From assembly GCF_051201035.1 (NCBI RefSeq), contig NZ_JBPODR010000032.1, forward strand, positions 1 through 20,000: a stretch of DNA of 20,000 nucleotides. The letters are read 5' to 3'. The translations under genes were made by a program, and so were the position numbers. This DNA is from Thermoanaerobacterium thermosulfurigenes (GTDB taxonomy: Bacteria > Bacillota > Thermoanaerobacteria > Thermoanaerobacterales > Thermoanaerobacteraceae). Each line of letters opens with the position of its first letter. Position 1 is the first letter of the stretch. Below the pieces are notes generated by a model. That model was not told where the DNA came from and ran no database searches. It was given only the letters and a program-made list of their open reading frames with translations. Below are positions 6,613-13,988 of the stretch, in pieces.

Positions 6613-7005
6613 TTACACTCTTCTTCTCTTAGGTGGTCTGCACCCATTATGTGGAATAGGTGTGACGTCCTTTATAAGACTTACTTCTAAACCAGCAGCC
6701 TGTAAAGCTCTTATGGCTGCCTCTCTACCTGCACCTGGTCCTTTGACAAATACATCCACAGTCTTGAGTCCATGTTCCATTGCGGCTTTTGCTGCTGTTT
6801 CTGCTGCCATTTGTGCAGCATACGGTGTAGATTTTCTTGAACCTTTAAAACCTAATGTTCCTGCACTTGACCAAGCCAAAGCATTGCCAGCCATATCTGT
6901 CAACGTAACTATTGTATTATTAAATGTTGAATGAATGTGTGCTGCTCCACGTTCAACATTTTTGCGTTCACGACGTTTTGCTGTTCTTTTAACTTTTTTT
7001 GCCAT
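6613..7005 (-). CDS. rpsK: 30S ribosomal protein S11
   Basis: A 130-residue uS11 protein of the small-subunit platform near the E site. Diagnostic segments: GAAHIHSTFNNTIVTLTD (~20-37), the WSSAGTLGFKGSRKSTPYAAQ core, and the conserved C-terminus from GAGREAAIRALQAAGLEV to PIPHNGCRPPKRRRV. Its basic N-terminus (KKVKRTAKRRERKN) is usual in Firmicutes. It lies 14 nt from rpsM and 12 nt from rpsD with strong ribosome sites, so it is a regular member of the alpha block. Confidence 0.98.
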   Translation of the reverse strand: MAKKVKRTAKRRERKNVERGAAHIHSTFNNTIVTLTDMAGNALAWSSAGTLGFKGSRKSTPYAAQMAAETAAKAAMEHGLKTVDVFVKGPGAGREAAIRALQAAGLEVSLIKDVTPIPHNGCRPPKRRRV

Positions 7006-7019
7006 AATTTCCCTCCTTA

Positions 7020-7388
7020 TTATTTCTTCTTCTTAGCAACAGTCTTTTTAGGACCTTTTCTCGTACGAGCATTTGTCCTTGTCCTTTGACCGCGCACTGG
7101 CAAACCCTTTCTATGCCTTATCCCTCTATAGCATCCTATATCAATAAGCCTCTTTATATTCAAAGAAACTTCTCTTCTTAAATCACCTTCGACTTTATAC
7201 TCTTTGTCAATTATATCTCTTAATCTTGACACTTCATCCTCTGTGAGATCTTTAACTCTTGTATCTGGATTAACGCCAGCTTTAGCCAATATCTCGTTTG
7301 AACGAGAACGTCCTATGCCGTAAATATAAGTCAATCCTATTTCAACACGTTTTTCTCTAGGTAAATCAATGCCAGCAATTCTCGCCAT
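7020..7388 (-). CDS. rpsM: 30S ribosomal protein S13
   Basis: A 122-residue uS13 protein of the small-subunit head, which contacts S19, 23S rRNA bridges and the P-site tRNA. It has the canonical MARIAGIDLPREKRVEIGLTYIYGIG start, a central DLRREVSLNIKRLIDIGCYRG, RHRKGLPVRGQRT, and a lysine-rich C-terminal tail ending KKTVAKKKK. ATG follows AGGAGG by 7 nt; the gene begins 11 nt after rpmJ. Length and composition are ordinary. Confidence 0.98.
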   Translation of the reverse strand: MARIAGIDLPREKRVEIGLTYIYGIGRSRSNEILAKAGVNPDTRVKDLTEDEVSRLRDIIDKEYKVEGDLRREVSLNIKRLIDIGCYRGIRHRKGLPVRGQRTRTNARTRKGPKKTVAKKKK

Positions 7389-7399
7389 CTTTACACCTC

Positions 7400-7513
7400 C
7401 TAACCTTGTTTTTGCTTGTGTTTAGGATTCTCACAAATTATCATTACTTTACCTTTTCTTTTTATAACTTTACATTTTTCGCAAATCGGTTTTACCGATG
7501 GTCTTACCTTCAT
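7400..7513 (-). CDS. rpmJ: 50S ribosomal protein L36
   Basis: A 37-residue bL36 protein, short enough to be missed by simple gene finding. The translation begins MKVRPSVKPICEKCKVIKRK and ends PKHKQKQG. It contains the zinc ribbon C11-x2-C14-x12-C27-x4-H32, so this is the zinc-binding C+ paralogue. ATG at 7513 has AAGGAGG 8 nt upstream. It sits between infA and rpsM, 15 and 11 nt away, the standard Firmicute order. L36 binds 23S rRNA near the base of the L7/L12 stalk. Confidence 0.97.
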   Translation of the reverse strand: MKVRPSVKPICEKCKVIKRKGKVMIICENPKHKQKQG

Positions 7514-7528
7514 TATTATACCTCCTTA

Positions 7529-7747
7529 TCACTTACCGCGCCATACAATTCTTCCTCTTGTCAAATCATATGGGGATAATTCAAGCGTAACTCTGTCCCC
7601 TGGTAGAATCCTGATAAAATTCATCCTAAGTTTGCCAGAGATATGCGCCAAAATTCTATGTCCATTATCAAGTTCCACCTGAAACATTGCATTTGGTAAA
7701 GCTTCTATTACTTTACCTTCTACTTCGATAACATCATCCTTTGCCAA
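7529..7747 (-). CDS. infA: Translation initiation factor IF-1
   Basis: A 72-residue S1-like OB-fold protein that occupies the A site of the 30S subunit during initiation. The body AKDDVIEVEGKVIEALPNAM, ILAHISGKLRMNFIRILPGD and LSPYDLTRGRIVWR is unmistakable. The start is ambiguous: TTG at 7747 gives exactly the family length and the usual AK-D/E-D start and lies 11 nt from AGGAGG. An ATG at 7756 would add MIS but is only 2 nt from the ribosome site, too close for normal initiation. A still longer frame to 7774 overlaps the previous stop region and lacks a site. I prefer 7747. Confidence 0.95.
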   Translation of the reverse strand: MAKDDVIEVEGKVIEALPNAMFQVELDNGHRILAHISGKLRMNFIRILPGDRVTLELSPYDLTRGRIVWRGK

Positions 7748-7763
7748 GGATATCATACCCTCC

Positions 7764-8036
7764 TTATTCTTCACACTTAAACTGTTTTAAAGCTTCAATT
7801 ATTTCAGCATTTGTAACAGTCTGACCAATCAATATTTTCTCTCTTATTTTTTCGTTCACTTCATTGTACTTCTGAAGATGAATCAATTTCTTTTTCTTAG
7901 GCTTTTCAATTTTTCTTAACTCGCCATCAGAAATTAACACATGTTTTTCGTCGGCAACTCCAACAATTATAAAGACTCTATCCTTATCTCTCCCAGCTTT
8001 TGATTTGACTATTCGGCCTATTGAGGTATCATCCAT
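7764..8036 (-). CDS. KOW-domain RNA-binding protein (L14e-like), role unknown
   Basis: A 90-residue basic protein. The N-terminal half is a KOW/SH3-like barrel: SIGRIVKSKAGRDKDRVFII (5-24) followed by strands ending in LISDGELRKIEKPKKKK (34-50), resembling the archaeal/eukaryotic L14e family. The C-terminal half (51-90) looks helical and charged and is not recognisable. ATG at 8036 is 7 nt after AGAGGT; a GTG at 8045 overlaps that site and is unlikely. It lies 12 nt after map and 16 nt before infA, a position I recall as conserved in Clostridia. RNA or ribosome binding is inferred from fold and context; no experimental role is known to me. Confidence 0.85.
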   Translation of the reverse strand: MDDTSIGRIVKSKAGRDKDRVFIIVGVADEKHVLISDGELRKIEKPKKKKLIHLQKYNEVNEKIREKILIGQTVTNAEIIEALKQFKCEE

Positions 8037-8048
8037 TAAATTCACCTC

Positions 8049-8795
8049 TTACACTAATGTCAAGATTTCGGGCTCACCTTTTGTTATGACTATCGTGTTT
8101 TCATAGTGTGCAGAAGCACTTCCATCAACTGTTACAACTGTCCAATTATTTTCTTTTATCTTTACATTATACTTACCTTCGTTGACCATAGGTTCGATTG
8201 CCAGGGTCATGCCGTACCTCAACTTTGGACCCCTTCCAGGTGGACCATAGTTGGGTATCTGTGGATCTTCATGCATTTTCTTGCCTATTCCATGTCCTAC
8301 ATATTCCCTAACAACCGAAAACCCATTTTTCTCAACGTATGATTGTATAGCATTTGATATATCAGATAACCTGTGCTGTTCAGTTGCCATTTTTATACCT
8401 TCGAAGAAACTTTGCTTTGTGACATCTATCAATTTTTGAAGATTATCACTGATTTTCCCAACAGCAAAAGTCCTCGCTGCATCACCATTAAATCCACGGT
8501 AAATTGCACCAGTATCTATACTTATAATATCGCCTTCCTTAAGCTTTCTTAAACCTGGTATTCCGTGAACAACTTCGTCATTAATCGATGCGCATATTGT
8601 CGCAGGAAATCCATAAAGACCTTTAAAAGCCGGCTGGCAATCCTTGCTTCGGATGTATTCTTCGGCAATTTCATCCAGTTCTTTTGTCGTTATCCCCGGC
8701 TTAATATACTTTTCCAGCAAATTCAGAACTTCTCCTGTGACCTTACCAGCATATCGCATCAAAGCAATTTCACTATCTGATTTAATGTATATCAT
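8049..8795 (-). CDS. map: Type I methionine aminopeptidase
   Basis: A 248-residue cytosolic metalloenzyme that removes the initiator methionine from nascent proteins. The dinuclear metal ligands are visible: D94 (SIDTGA), D105 (NGDAARTF), H168 (VGHGIG), E201 (AIEPM) and E232 (YENTI). H77 in VVHGIPG and H175 in KKMHEDP are the usual catalytic histidines. There is no N-terminal zinc-finger or SH3 extension, so it is the short bacterial form. Start and adk stop overlap as TAATG, implying coupled translation. The secY-adk-map order is common in Firmicutes. Confidence 0.98.
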   Translation of the reverse strand: MIYIKSDSEIALMRYAGKVTGEVLNLLEKYIKPGITTKELDEIAEEYIRSKDCQPAFKGLYGFPATICASINDEVVHGIPGLRKLKEGDIISIDTGAIYRGFNGDAARTFAVGKISDNLQKLIDVTKQSFFEGIKMATEQHRLSDISNAIQSYVEKNGFSVVREYVGHGIGKKMHEDPQIPNYGPPGRGPKLRYGMTLAIEPMVNEGKYNVKIKENNWTVVTVDGSASAHYENTIVITKGEPEILTLV

Positions 8796-9445
8796 TAAAC
8801 TTCGTCTCCTATTAATGCCTGTATCTCCTCATAAACTTCATTAACAGGTTTATTTCCATTGATATTCCGTATCAAGTTTAAATTGCCGTAGTATTCAACA
8901 AGTGGTTTTGTTTCATCTTCATAAACTTCCAATCGCTTTAAAACAGAATCGATGTTATCGTCCGTTCTTTGTATCAGTTTTTCACCGCAGTTATCGCAAA
9001 TCCCTTCAACTTTAGGCGGTTTTGTAAAAATGTGATATGTGGCACCGCAAGATGGACAAACTCTCCTGCCACTTAACCTTTTTACTAATTCATCTCTATC
9101 AACAACAATATTTATTACATTATCAATTTTTAGATTCCTTTCACCTAAGTATCTATCAAGAGCTTCTGCTTGAGAGACATTTCTTGGATATCCATCAAGT
9201 AGAAAGCCCTCTTTACAATCGTCTTTTGATAATCTATCTTCGACTATCCTGTTTGTCACATCATCTGGCACCAACAATCCCTTATCAATATACTGTTTTG
9301 CTAATTTGCCAAGTTCTGTGTTGTTCTTAATGTTATACCTAAAGATATCGCCAGTTGAAATATGAGGTATTTTATAATCCCTAGTTATACTTTCCGCCTG
9401 TGTCCCTTTTCCAGCTCCAGGTGGTCCTAACAATATGATTCTCAT
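8795..9445 (-). CDS. adk: Adenylate kinase (zinc-type LID)
   Basis: A 216-residue enzyme catalysing ATP + AMP to 2 ADP. The P-loop GPPGAGKGT is at 7-15, the AMP-binding helix HISTGDIFR at 28-36, FLLDGYPRN at 81-89 (the family usually has DGFPR, here Tyr), and the RRTDDN-type closing loop near 160. The LID domain carries C130, C133, C150 and C153 (VCPSCG, ICDNCG), the zinc-binding long form typical of Gram-positives. ATG follows GGGGGAG. It is 15 nt after secY and overlaps map by 1 nt. Confidence 0.98.
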   Translation of the reverse strand: MRIILLGPPGAGKGTQAESITRDYKIPHISTGDIFRYNIKNNTELGKLAKQYIDKGLLVPDDVTNRIVEDRLSKDDCKEGFLLDGYPRNVSQAEALDRYLGERNLKIDNVINIVVDRDELVKRLSGRRVCPSCGATYHIFTKPPKVEGICDNCGEKLIQRTDDNIDSVLKRLEVYEDETKPLVEYYGNLNLIRNINGNKPVNEVYEEIQALIGDEV

Positions 9446-9460
9446 ATATTCTCCCCCTGA

Positions 9461-10717
9461 CTATCTCAAGAATCCCTGGTAGTTACGCATTATGAGCTGT
9501 CCTTCTATCTGCTTCATTGTTTCTAGTGCTACACCAACAGCAATCAACAATGCCGTACCGCCAAAGTACAACTGTAAACCAGTCGCGTTCATCATTATTA
9601 CAGGAAGCACTGCAACTAATGCTAAGAATATTGATCCCACAAAAGTTACTCTGTTCATTACTCTTGTAATGAAATCCGTTGTCGGTTTTCCAGGTCTAAT
9701 TCCCGGAATAAAACCACCATATTTTTTCATGTTGTCAGAAATCTCAATAGGATTAAATATTATCGCAGTGTAGAAGTAGGTAAAGAAAATTATAAGGAGA
9801 ACATTTAATATATTATATATCCAACCATTCGTTCCAAGCCATTTTTCTGTAAAAGCGTAAAATGCTGATTTTGGAAAAAACGTAGCTATCTGCTGGGGAA
9901 ATTGCAGAAGTGATAGTGCAAATATTAGAGGAATTACACCAGCCATGTTTATTCTTATCGGTATGTGTGTTGATTGTCCTCCGTATACTTTACGACCTAC
10001 TACTCTTTTTGCATATTGGACAGGTATTCTCCTTTGCCCTTCAGACATCAGAATGATTGAGACAACCATCACAAGTATCACGATCAAAAAGGCTATTGCA
10101 CCAAATATATTTGCAGTTCCCGCACCAACGTATTGCACAGTAGTGTATACCATATTTGGTATTCTGGCCAGAATACCAGCGAAGATTATGAGCGAACTGC
10201 CATTACCAACACCATTTTCTGTTATTCTCTCACCAAGCCACATCAAGAAGGATGTACCTGCTGTCAATGTCAATACGATAATCGTCAAATTTAAGAAATT
10301 AGGTTGAATAACCGCACTTCTAAGTCCTATAGTCATACCTATAGCCTGAATTAATGCCAATACAACTGTCATATAGCGAGTGTATTGCGCAATCTTCTTT
10401 CTGCCTTCTTCGCCTTCCTTCGCCATTTGCTCCAATGAAGGTATCGCTATAGTCAATAGCTGCATAATGATTGATGCATTGATGTAAGGAATAATACTCA
10501 TAGCGAATATTGTAAAATCACGGAATGCACCGCCTGAAATTATATCAAAAAACCCGAAAAGCGTTCCTTGTCCAAGTATGTTTTTGATTTGATTTGGATC
10601 AATACCAGGAACTGGTATATGTGATCCAAGTCTAAAAACCAAAAGCATTAAAACTGTGTATATTATCTTCTTTCTAATGTCTGCAACTTTCCAAGCATTG
10701 ACAAGGCTGTTTAGCAT
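9461..10717 (-). CDS. secY: Preprotein translocase channel subunit SecY
   Basis: A 418-residue membrane protein with about ten hydrophobic helices, the channel through which secretory and membrane proteins pass. Landmarks: RKKIIYTVLMLLVFRLGSHIPVPGI near the N-terminus, the plug region GGAFRDFTIFAMSIIPYI (~62-79), MWLGERITENGVGNGSSLIIF (~159-179), the cytoplasmic loop RRIPVQYAKRVVGRKVYGG that docks SecA or ribosome (~229-247), and the conserved C-terminal QLIMRNYQGFLR. Its ATG follows the rplO TAA directly (TAAATG), suggesting coupling. Length fits Clostridia. Confidence 0.98.
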   Translation of the reverse strand: MLNSLVNAWKVADIRKKIIYTVLMLLVFRLGSHIPVPGIDPNQIKNILGQGTLFGFFDIISGGAFRDFTIFAMSIIPYINASIIMQLLTIAIPSLEQMAKEGEEGRKKIAQYTRYMTVVLALIQAIGMTIGLRSAVIQPNFLNLTIIVLTLTAGTSFLMWLGERITENGVGNGSSLIIFAGILARIPNMVYTTVQYVGAGTANIFGAIAFLIVILVMVVSIILMSEGQRRIPVQYAKRVVGRKVYGGQSTHIPIRINMAGVIPLIFALSLLQFPQQIATFFPKSAFYAFTEKWLGTNGWIYNILNVLLIIFFTYFYTAIIFNPIEISDNMKKYGGFIPGIRPGKPTTDFITRVMNRVTFVGSIFLALVAVLPVIMMNATGLQLYFGGTALLIAVGVALETMKQIEGQLIMRNYQGFLR

Positions 10718-11158
10718 TTATATCACCTCTGCCTTTCCCCCTATTGATTCTATCTTATCTATAGCAGATTTGCTGAACTTGTGTGCTTTTACAGTTAATT
10801 TTTTGCTGAGATCGCCCGAACCCAAAATCTTGACACCGTCTTTAACTTTTTTGATAATTCCTCTCTCGATTAAGAGCTCTGGAGTTACAACAGTTCCATC
10901 TTCAAAATTATCAAGCAGGCTTAAGTTGACGATAGCGTATTCCTTTTTAAATATGTTAGTAAACCCTCTTTTTGGTAAACGCCTTGTCAAAGGCATCTGT
11001 CCACCTTCAAAGCCTGGTCTAATATTTCCACCACTTCTTGCCTTTTGGCCTTTATGTCCGCGACCTGATGTTTTTCCTAAGCCTGAACCTATGCCTCTTC
11101 CAACTCTTTTTCTTTCCTTTCTTGAACCTTCTGCAGGTTTTAAATCATGAAGTCTCAA
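10718..11158 (-). CDS. rplO: 50S ribosomal protein L15
   Basis: A 146-residue uL15 protein that stabilises 23S rRNA late in assembly. The glycine/arginine-rich N-terminal extension (LKPAEGSRKERKRVGRGIGS through GQKARSGG) and the following GFEGGQMPLTRRLPKRGF are diagnostic; the globular C-terminal half ends in KIESIGGKAEVI. The start is TTG, 8 nt after AGGAGG; the N-terminus aligns with the MKLHELKP form known in Bacillus. It is joined without spacer to secY. Confidence 0.97.
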   Translation of the reverse strand: MRLHDLKPAEGSRKERKRVGRGIGSGLGKTSGRGHKGQKARSGGNIRPGFEGGQMPLTRRLPKRGFTNIFKKEYAIVNLSLLDNFEDGTVVTPELLIERGIIKKVKDGVKILGSGDLSKKLTVKAHKFSKSAIDKIESIGGKAEVI

Positions 11159-11170
11159 CGTCTACACCTC

Positions 11171-11356
11171 CTATTCATTTACTTCTTCAACTTTGACCAG
11201 ATGTCTAACCTTGTTTATCATTCCTCTTACTTGTGGTATATCATCTAAAACCGAGCTACTGCCTATTTTTCCTAATTTCAACGCTCTAACTGTATCTATT
11301 TGTGACTTCTGACGTCCTATTGTGCTTCTAACTAATGTCACTTTTAATTTTGCCAT
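11171..11356 (-). CDS. rpmD: 50S ribosomal protein L30
   Basis: A 61-residue uL30 protein, normal length. The sequence starts AKLKVTLVRSTIGRQKSQID and contains the family core VRALKLGKIGSSSVLDD and RGMINKVRHLVKVEE. The frame stays open upstream to 11410, but ATG at 11356 is 6 nt from AGGAGG and gives the canonical start, so the extension inside rpsE is rejected. It follows rpsE by 10 nt. Confidence 0.97.
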   Translation of the reverse strand: MAKLKVTLVRSTIGRQKSQIDTVRALKLGKIGSSSVLDDIPQVRGMINKVRHLVKVEEVNE

Positions 11357-11366
11357 TTCAATCCTC

Positions 11367-11870
11367 CTATCCAAGCAATTGCTCAACAGGAATTCCGCGC
11401 AATTTAGCAACTTCTTCAGCAGTTTTTAATGATTTCAAACCTTCAATTGTAGCATATACCATGTTTGTAGAGTTGGCTGAACCCAAAGATTTTGTCAAAA
11501 TATCTTTAATGCCCGCTGACTCAAGAACTGCACGCACAGGTCCCCCGGCGATAACTCCTGTACCTTCCTTTGCTGGTTTTAACAAAACCTTTCCTGCTCC
11601 AAAAACTCCAACAGCGTCATGTGGAATTGTTGTACCTACTATAGGAACTTTGATCAAGTGTTTTTTTGCATCCTCTACAGCTTTTCTGATTGCTTCAGGA
11701 ATTTCTGCAGATTTTCCAGTTCCTACTCCTACATACCCTTTATCAGGATCTCCAACAACTACCGTTGCACTAAATCTAAAATTTCTTCCACCTTTGACTA
11801 CTTTAGCAACACGATTTAAGCTTACAACTCTCTCTTTTAAGTCAAGATTCGATATATCAATACGAGCCAT
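11367..11870 (-). CDS. rpsE: 30S ribosomal protein S5
   Basis: A 167-residue uS5 protein at the mRNA entry and decoding fidelity region. The double-stranded RNA-binding N-domain includes VVSLNRVAKVVKGGRNFRFS (~15-34, the loop where spectinomycin-resistance changes occur; it looks wild type) and VVVGDPDKGYVGVGTGKS. The C-domain has PHDAVGVFGAGKVLLKPA, GTGVIAGGPVRAVLE and the LGSANSTNMVYATIEGLK motif. ATG follows AAGGAGGG; 14 nt after rplR. Confidence 0.98.
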   Translation of the reverse strand: MARIDISNLDLKERVVSLNRVAKVVKGGRNFRFSATVVVGDPDKGYVGVGTGKSAEIPEAIRKAVEDAKKHLIKVPIVGTTIPHDAVGVFGAGKVLLKPAKEGTGVIAGGPVRAVLESAGIKDILTKSLGSANSTNMVYATIEGLKSLKTAEEVAKLRGIPVEQLLG

Positions 11871-11884
11871 GATTTCCCTCCTTA

Positions 11885-12250
11885 TTAAAAATTCAAACCG
11901 CCTTCTCTTGCAGCGTCTGCTAATTCTTTTACAACACCATGGTACACATATCCGCCACGATCGAAAACAACATCTTTTATTCCTTTTTCAATCGCCTTCT
12001 TAGCAATCAGCTTTCCTACTAATTTTGCCGACTCTTTGTTAGCTCCCTTCGCAATACTCTTAAGCTCGGGGTCTAATGTTGATGCATGGGCCAATGTAAC
12101 TCCATTTACATCATCAATTAATTGTGCATATATATGGCTTAAACTTTTGTACACGCTAAGTCTAGGTCTTTCACTTGTCCCTGATATTTTTTTTCTAACT
12201 CTAAGATGACGTCTTTTACGTGTCATTTGCCTATCAATTTTTGATATCAT
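11885..12250 (-). CDS. rplR: 50S ribosomal protein L18
   Basis: A 121-residue uL18 protein that brings 5S rRNA to the large subunit with L5. Signature: an arginine-rich N-terminus RKRRHLRVRKKISGTSERPR, LSVYKSLSHIYAQLIDD, and the end VVFDRGGYVYHGVVKELADAAREGGLNF with family residues FDRGG-Y-YHGRV-like. The start ATG at 12250 follows AGGGGTGAT by a few nt; a later ATG (codon 9) has no ribosome site. It is 11 nt after rplF. Confidence 0.98.
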   Translation of the reverse strand: MISKIDRQMTRKRRHLRVRKKISGTSERPRLSVYKSLSHIYAQLIDDVNGVTLAHASTLDPELKSIAKGANKESAKLVGKLIAKKAIEKGIKDVVFDRGGYVYHGVVKELADAAREGGLNF

Positions 12251-12261
12251 TTTATCACCCC

Positions 12262-12801
12262 TTACTTCTTACCTGTTTTGCCTTCTTTAAGCCTTACATA
12301 TTCACCAACATACCTTATGCCTTTTCCTTTGTATGCATCTGGTTGTCTTACCTTTCTTATGTTCGCAGCCACTTCACCAACTCTTTGTTTATCAATGCCT
12401 TTTACCGTTATCTTGTTTGTTCCATCAACAACGAACTCTATGCCTGGCTCTTCTTCAATTTCTACAGGATGTGAATATCCAACAGTTAAGACTATCTTTT
12501 TCCCTTGCTTTGCAACACGATAACCTACTCCTACGATCTCGAGGCTTTTCTCATAACCTGTGCTAACACCTTTTACCATGTTCTGAATCAAGGCTCTTGT
12601 CGTACCATGCATAGCTCTTGCTTCTTTATCATCGCTGCTTCTCGTTACTATTACTTTATTATCTTCGACAGCTATATTAACTAAATTTGGAAAATCTCTT
12701 TCAAGAGTACCTTTCGGTCCTTTCACTACAACGTGATTGTTGTTTACTGTAACTGTTACGTCTTTTGGTATTTCAACTGGTTGTTTTCCTATTCTAGACA
12801 C
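12262..12801 (-). CDS. rplF: 50S ribosomal protein L6
   Basis: A 179-residue uL6 protein with the duplicated fold: N-terminal MSRIGKQPVEIPKDVTV and KGPKGTLERDFP, then LEIVGVGYRVAKQGKKIVLT, and the C-terminal copy ending YKGKGIRYVGEYVRLKEGKTGKK, with the conserved RQPDAYKGKGIRY segment. It lies near the sarcin-ricin loop. The start is GTG, 8 nt after AGGAGG, and gives the standard SRIG beginning. It is 22 nt after rpsH. Confidence 0.98.
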   Translation of the reverse strand: MSRIGKQPVEIPKDVTVTVNNNHVVVKGPKGTLERDFPNLVNIAVEDNKVIVTRSSDDKEARAMHGTTRALIQNMVKGVSTGYEKSLEIVGVGYRVAKQGKKIVLTVGYSHPVEIEEEPGIEFVVDGTNKITVKGIDKQRVGEVAANIRKVRQPDAYKGKGIRYVGEYVRLKEGKTGKK

Positions 12802-12823
12802 GCTTTACACCTCCTATTTAGAA

Positions 12824-13216
12824 TTACCAGATATAGCAGAGAACTTCTCCTCCGACACCCTCTTTTTTAGCTTCTTTATCTGTCATTATACCTTTTGATG
12901 TTGATATTATAGCCATACCAAGACCACCTAAGACTCTTGGAATTTCATTGCTTTTTGCATAAACTCTTAAACCCGGTTTACTTATCCTTTTAAGCCCTGA
13001 TATTACTCTTTCTTTATTTGGTCCATATTTAAGTGTAATCTTTAATATACCTTGTTTACCATCATCTATTTCCTCAACTGCTTTAATAAACCCTTCGCGA
13101 AGCATTATCATTGCTATCGCTCTTTTTGTGTTTGATGCTGGTATTTCAACTGTTTCATGTCTAACTATGTTTGCATTCCTTATACGTGTAAGCATATCTG
13201 CGATTGGATCTGTCAT
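12824..13216 (-). CDS. rpsH: 30S ribosomal protein S8
   Basis: A 130-residue uS8 protein binding the central domain of 16S rRNA. Start MTDPIADMLTRIRNANIVRH, middle KRAIAMIMLREGFI and LKYGPNKERVISGLKRISKPG, C-terminus LGGLGMAIISTSKGIMTDKE and GGEVLCYIW, all diagnostic. In E. coli S8 represses the spc operon at the rplE region; no equivalent target is obvious here. ATG follows GGGAGG; it is 16 nt after rpsN. Confidence 0.98.
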   Translation of the reverse strand: MTDPIADMLTRIRNANIVRHETVEIPASNTKRAIAMIMLREGFIKAVEEIDDGKQGILKITLKYGPNKERVISGLKRISKPGLRVYAKSNEIPRVLGGLGMAIISTSKGIMTDKEAKKEGVGGEVLCYIW

Positions 13217-13232
13217 TTCAATACCTCCCCTC

Positions 13233-13418
13233 TTACCAGCTTGCCTTTTTTACGCCTGGAATAATGCCTTGATGAGCATATTCTCTAAAGCAAACACGGC
13301 ATATTCCATATTTTCTTATATATGCATGTGGACGTCCACAAATTTTACACCTGTTATAAGCTCTTGTACTAAATTTAGGGGTCTTTTTTTGCTTCAATAT
13401 CAATGCCTTTCTGGCCAT
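13233..13418 (-). CDS. rpsZ: 30S ribosomal protein S14, type Z (zinc-binding)
   Basis: A 61-residue uS14 of the short zinc-binding type: C24-x2-C27 (RCKICGRP) and C40-x2-C43 (GICRVCF). It has the usual ending YAHQGIIPGVKKASW. The zinc-free form would be about 89 residues and lack the cysteines. ATG lies behind AAGGAGG; 13 nt after rplE and 16 nt before rpsH, the normal Firmicute spc order. Located in the 30S head. Confidence 0.98.
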   Translation of the reverse strand: MARKALILKQKKTPKFSTRAYNRCKICGRPHAYIRKYGICRVCFREYAHQGIIPGVKKASW

Positions 13419-13431
13419 TTATATACCTCCT

Positions 13432-13971
13432 TTACTTAGCAAACGGCATTCCCATAAGCTCCAAGAGTGTTCTCGCTTCTTCATCATTCTTTGCTGTCGT
13501 TACAAAAATTATATCCATTCCTCTAACTTTATCAATCTTGTCATAATCTATCTCAGGGAATATAAGCTGCTCTTTTATGCCGAATGAGTAATTTCCTCTA
13601 CCATCAAAAGATTTTGTAGGAAGTCCTCTGAAATCTCTAACTCTTGGCAGTGCTACATTAAACAGCTTATCTGCAAATTCATACATTCTTTCGCCTCTTA
13701 AAGTGACTTTAACACCTATTGGCATGCCTGCACGAATTTTAAAATTAGCTATTGACTTCTTCGCTCTTGTAACCACAGGCTTCTGACCTGTTATTACAGC
13801 CAAATCATTTGAAGCTGCCTCAATCGCTTTAGGATTTTCTCTTGCTTCACCAAGTCCTATATTTAAAACTATCTTCTCCAATTTCGGCACTTGCATTATA
13901 TTTTTGTAAGAATACTTCTCCATAAGAGCAGGTACTACTTCATTTACATATTTATCTCTAAGCCTTGCCAT
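13432..13971 (-). CDS. rplE: 50S ribosomal protein L5
   Basis: A 179-residue uL5 protein that binds 5S rRNA and contacts P-site tRNA and S13. Landmarks: LRDKYVNEVVPALMEKYSYKN at the start, KIVLNIGLGEARENPK, ITGQKPVVTRAKKSIANFKIR, RGERMYEFADKL, RDFRGLPTKSFDGRGNYSFG and the C-terminal DIIFVTTAKNDEEARTLLE. The frame is open to 14007, but ATG at 13971 is 6 nt after AAGGAGG and gives the canonical MARL start. Confidence 0.98.
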   Translation of the reverse strand: MARLRDKYVNEVVPALMEKYSYKNIMQVPKLEKIVLNIGLGEARENPKAIEAASNDLAVITGQKPVVTRAKKSIANFKIRAGMPIGVKVTLRGERMYEFADKLFNVALPRVRDFRGLPTKSFDGRGNYSFGIKEQLIFPEIDYDKIDKVRGMDIIFVTTAKNDEEARTLLELMGMPFAK

Positions 13972-13988
13972 GATAAACCTCCTTTCAC

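Noticed and set aside
10656..11150. Plus-strand 164-codon open frame antisense to rplO and the start of secY
   Set aside because: Composition (rich in Leu, Pro, Ser) reflects the complement of the glycine/arginine-rich L15 N-terminus; no start context.
11335..12003. Plus-strand 222-codon open frame antisense to rpsE and rplR
   Set aside because: Long, but it mirrors two unmistakable ribosomal-protein genes in the opposite strand. No ribosome site or recognisable domain; shadow frames of this size arise in A+T-rich genes with biased codons.
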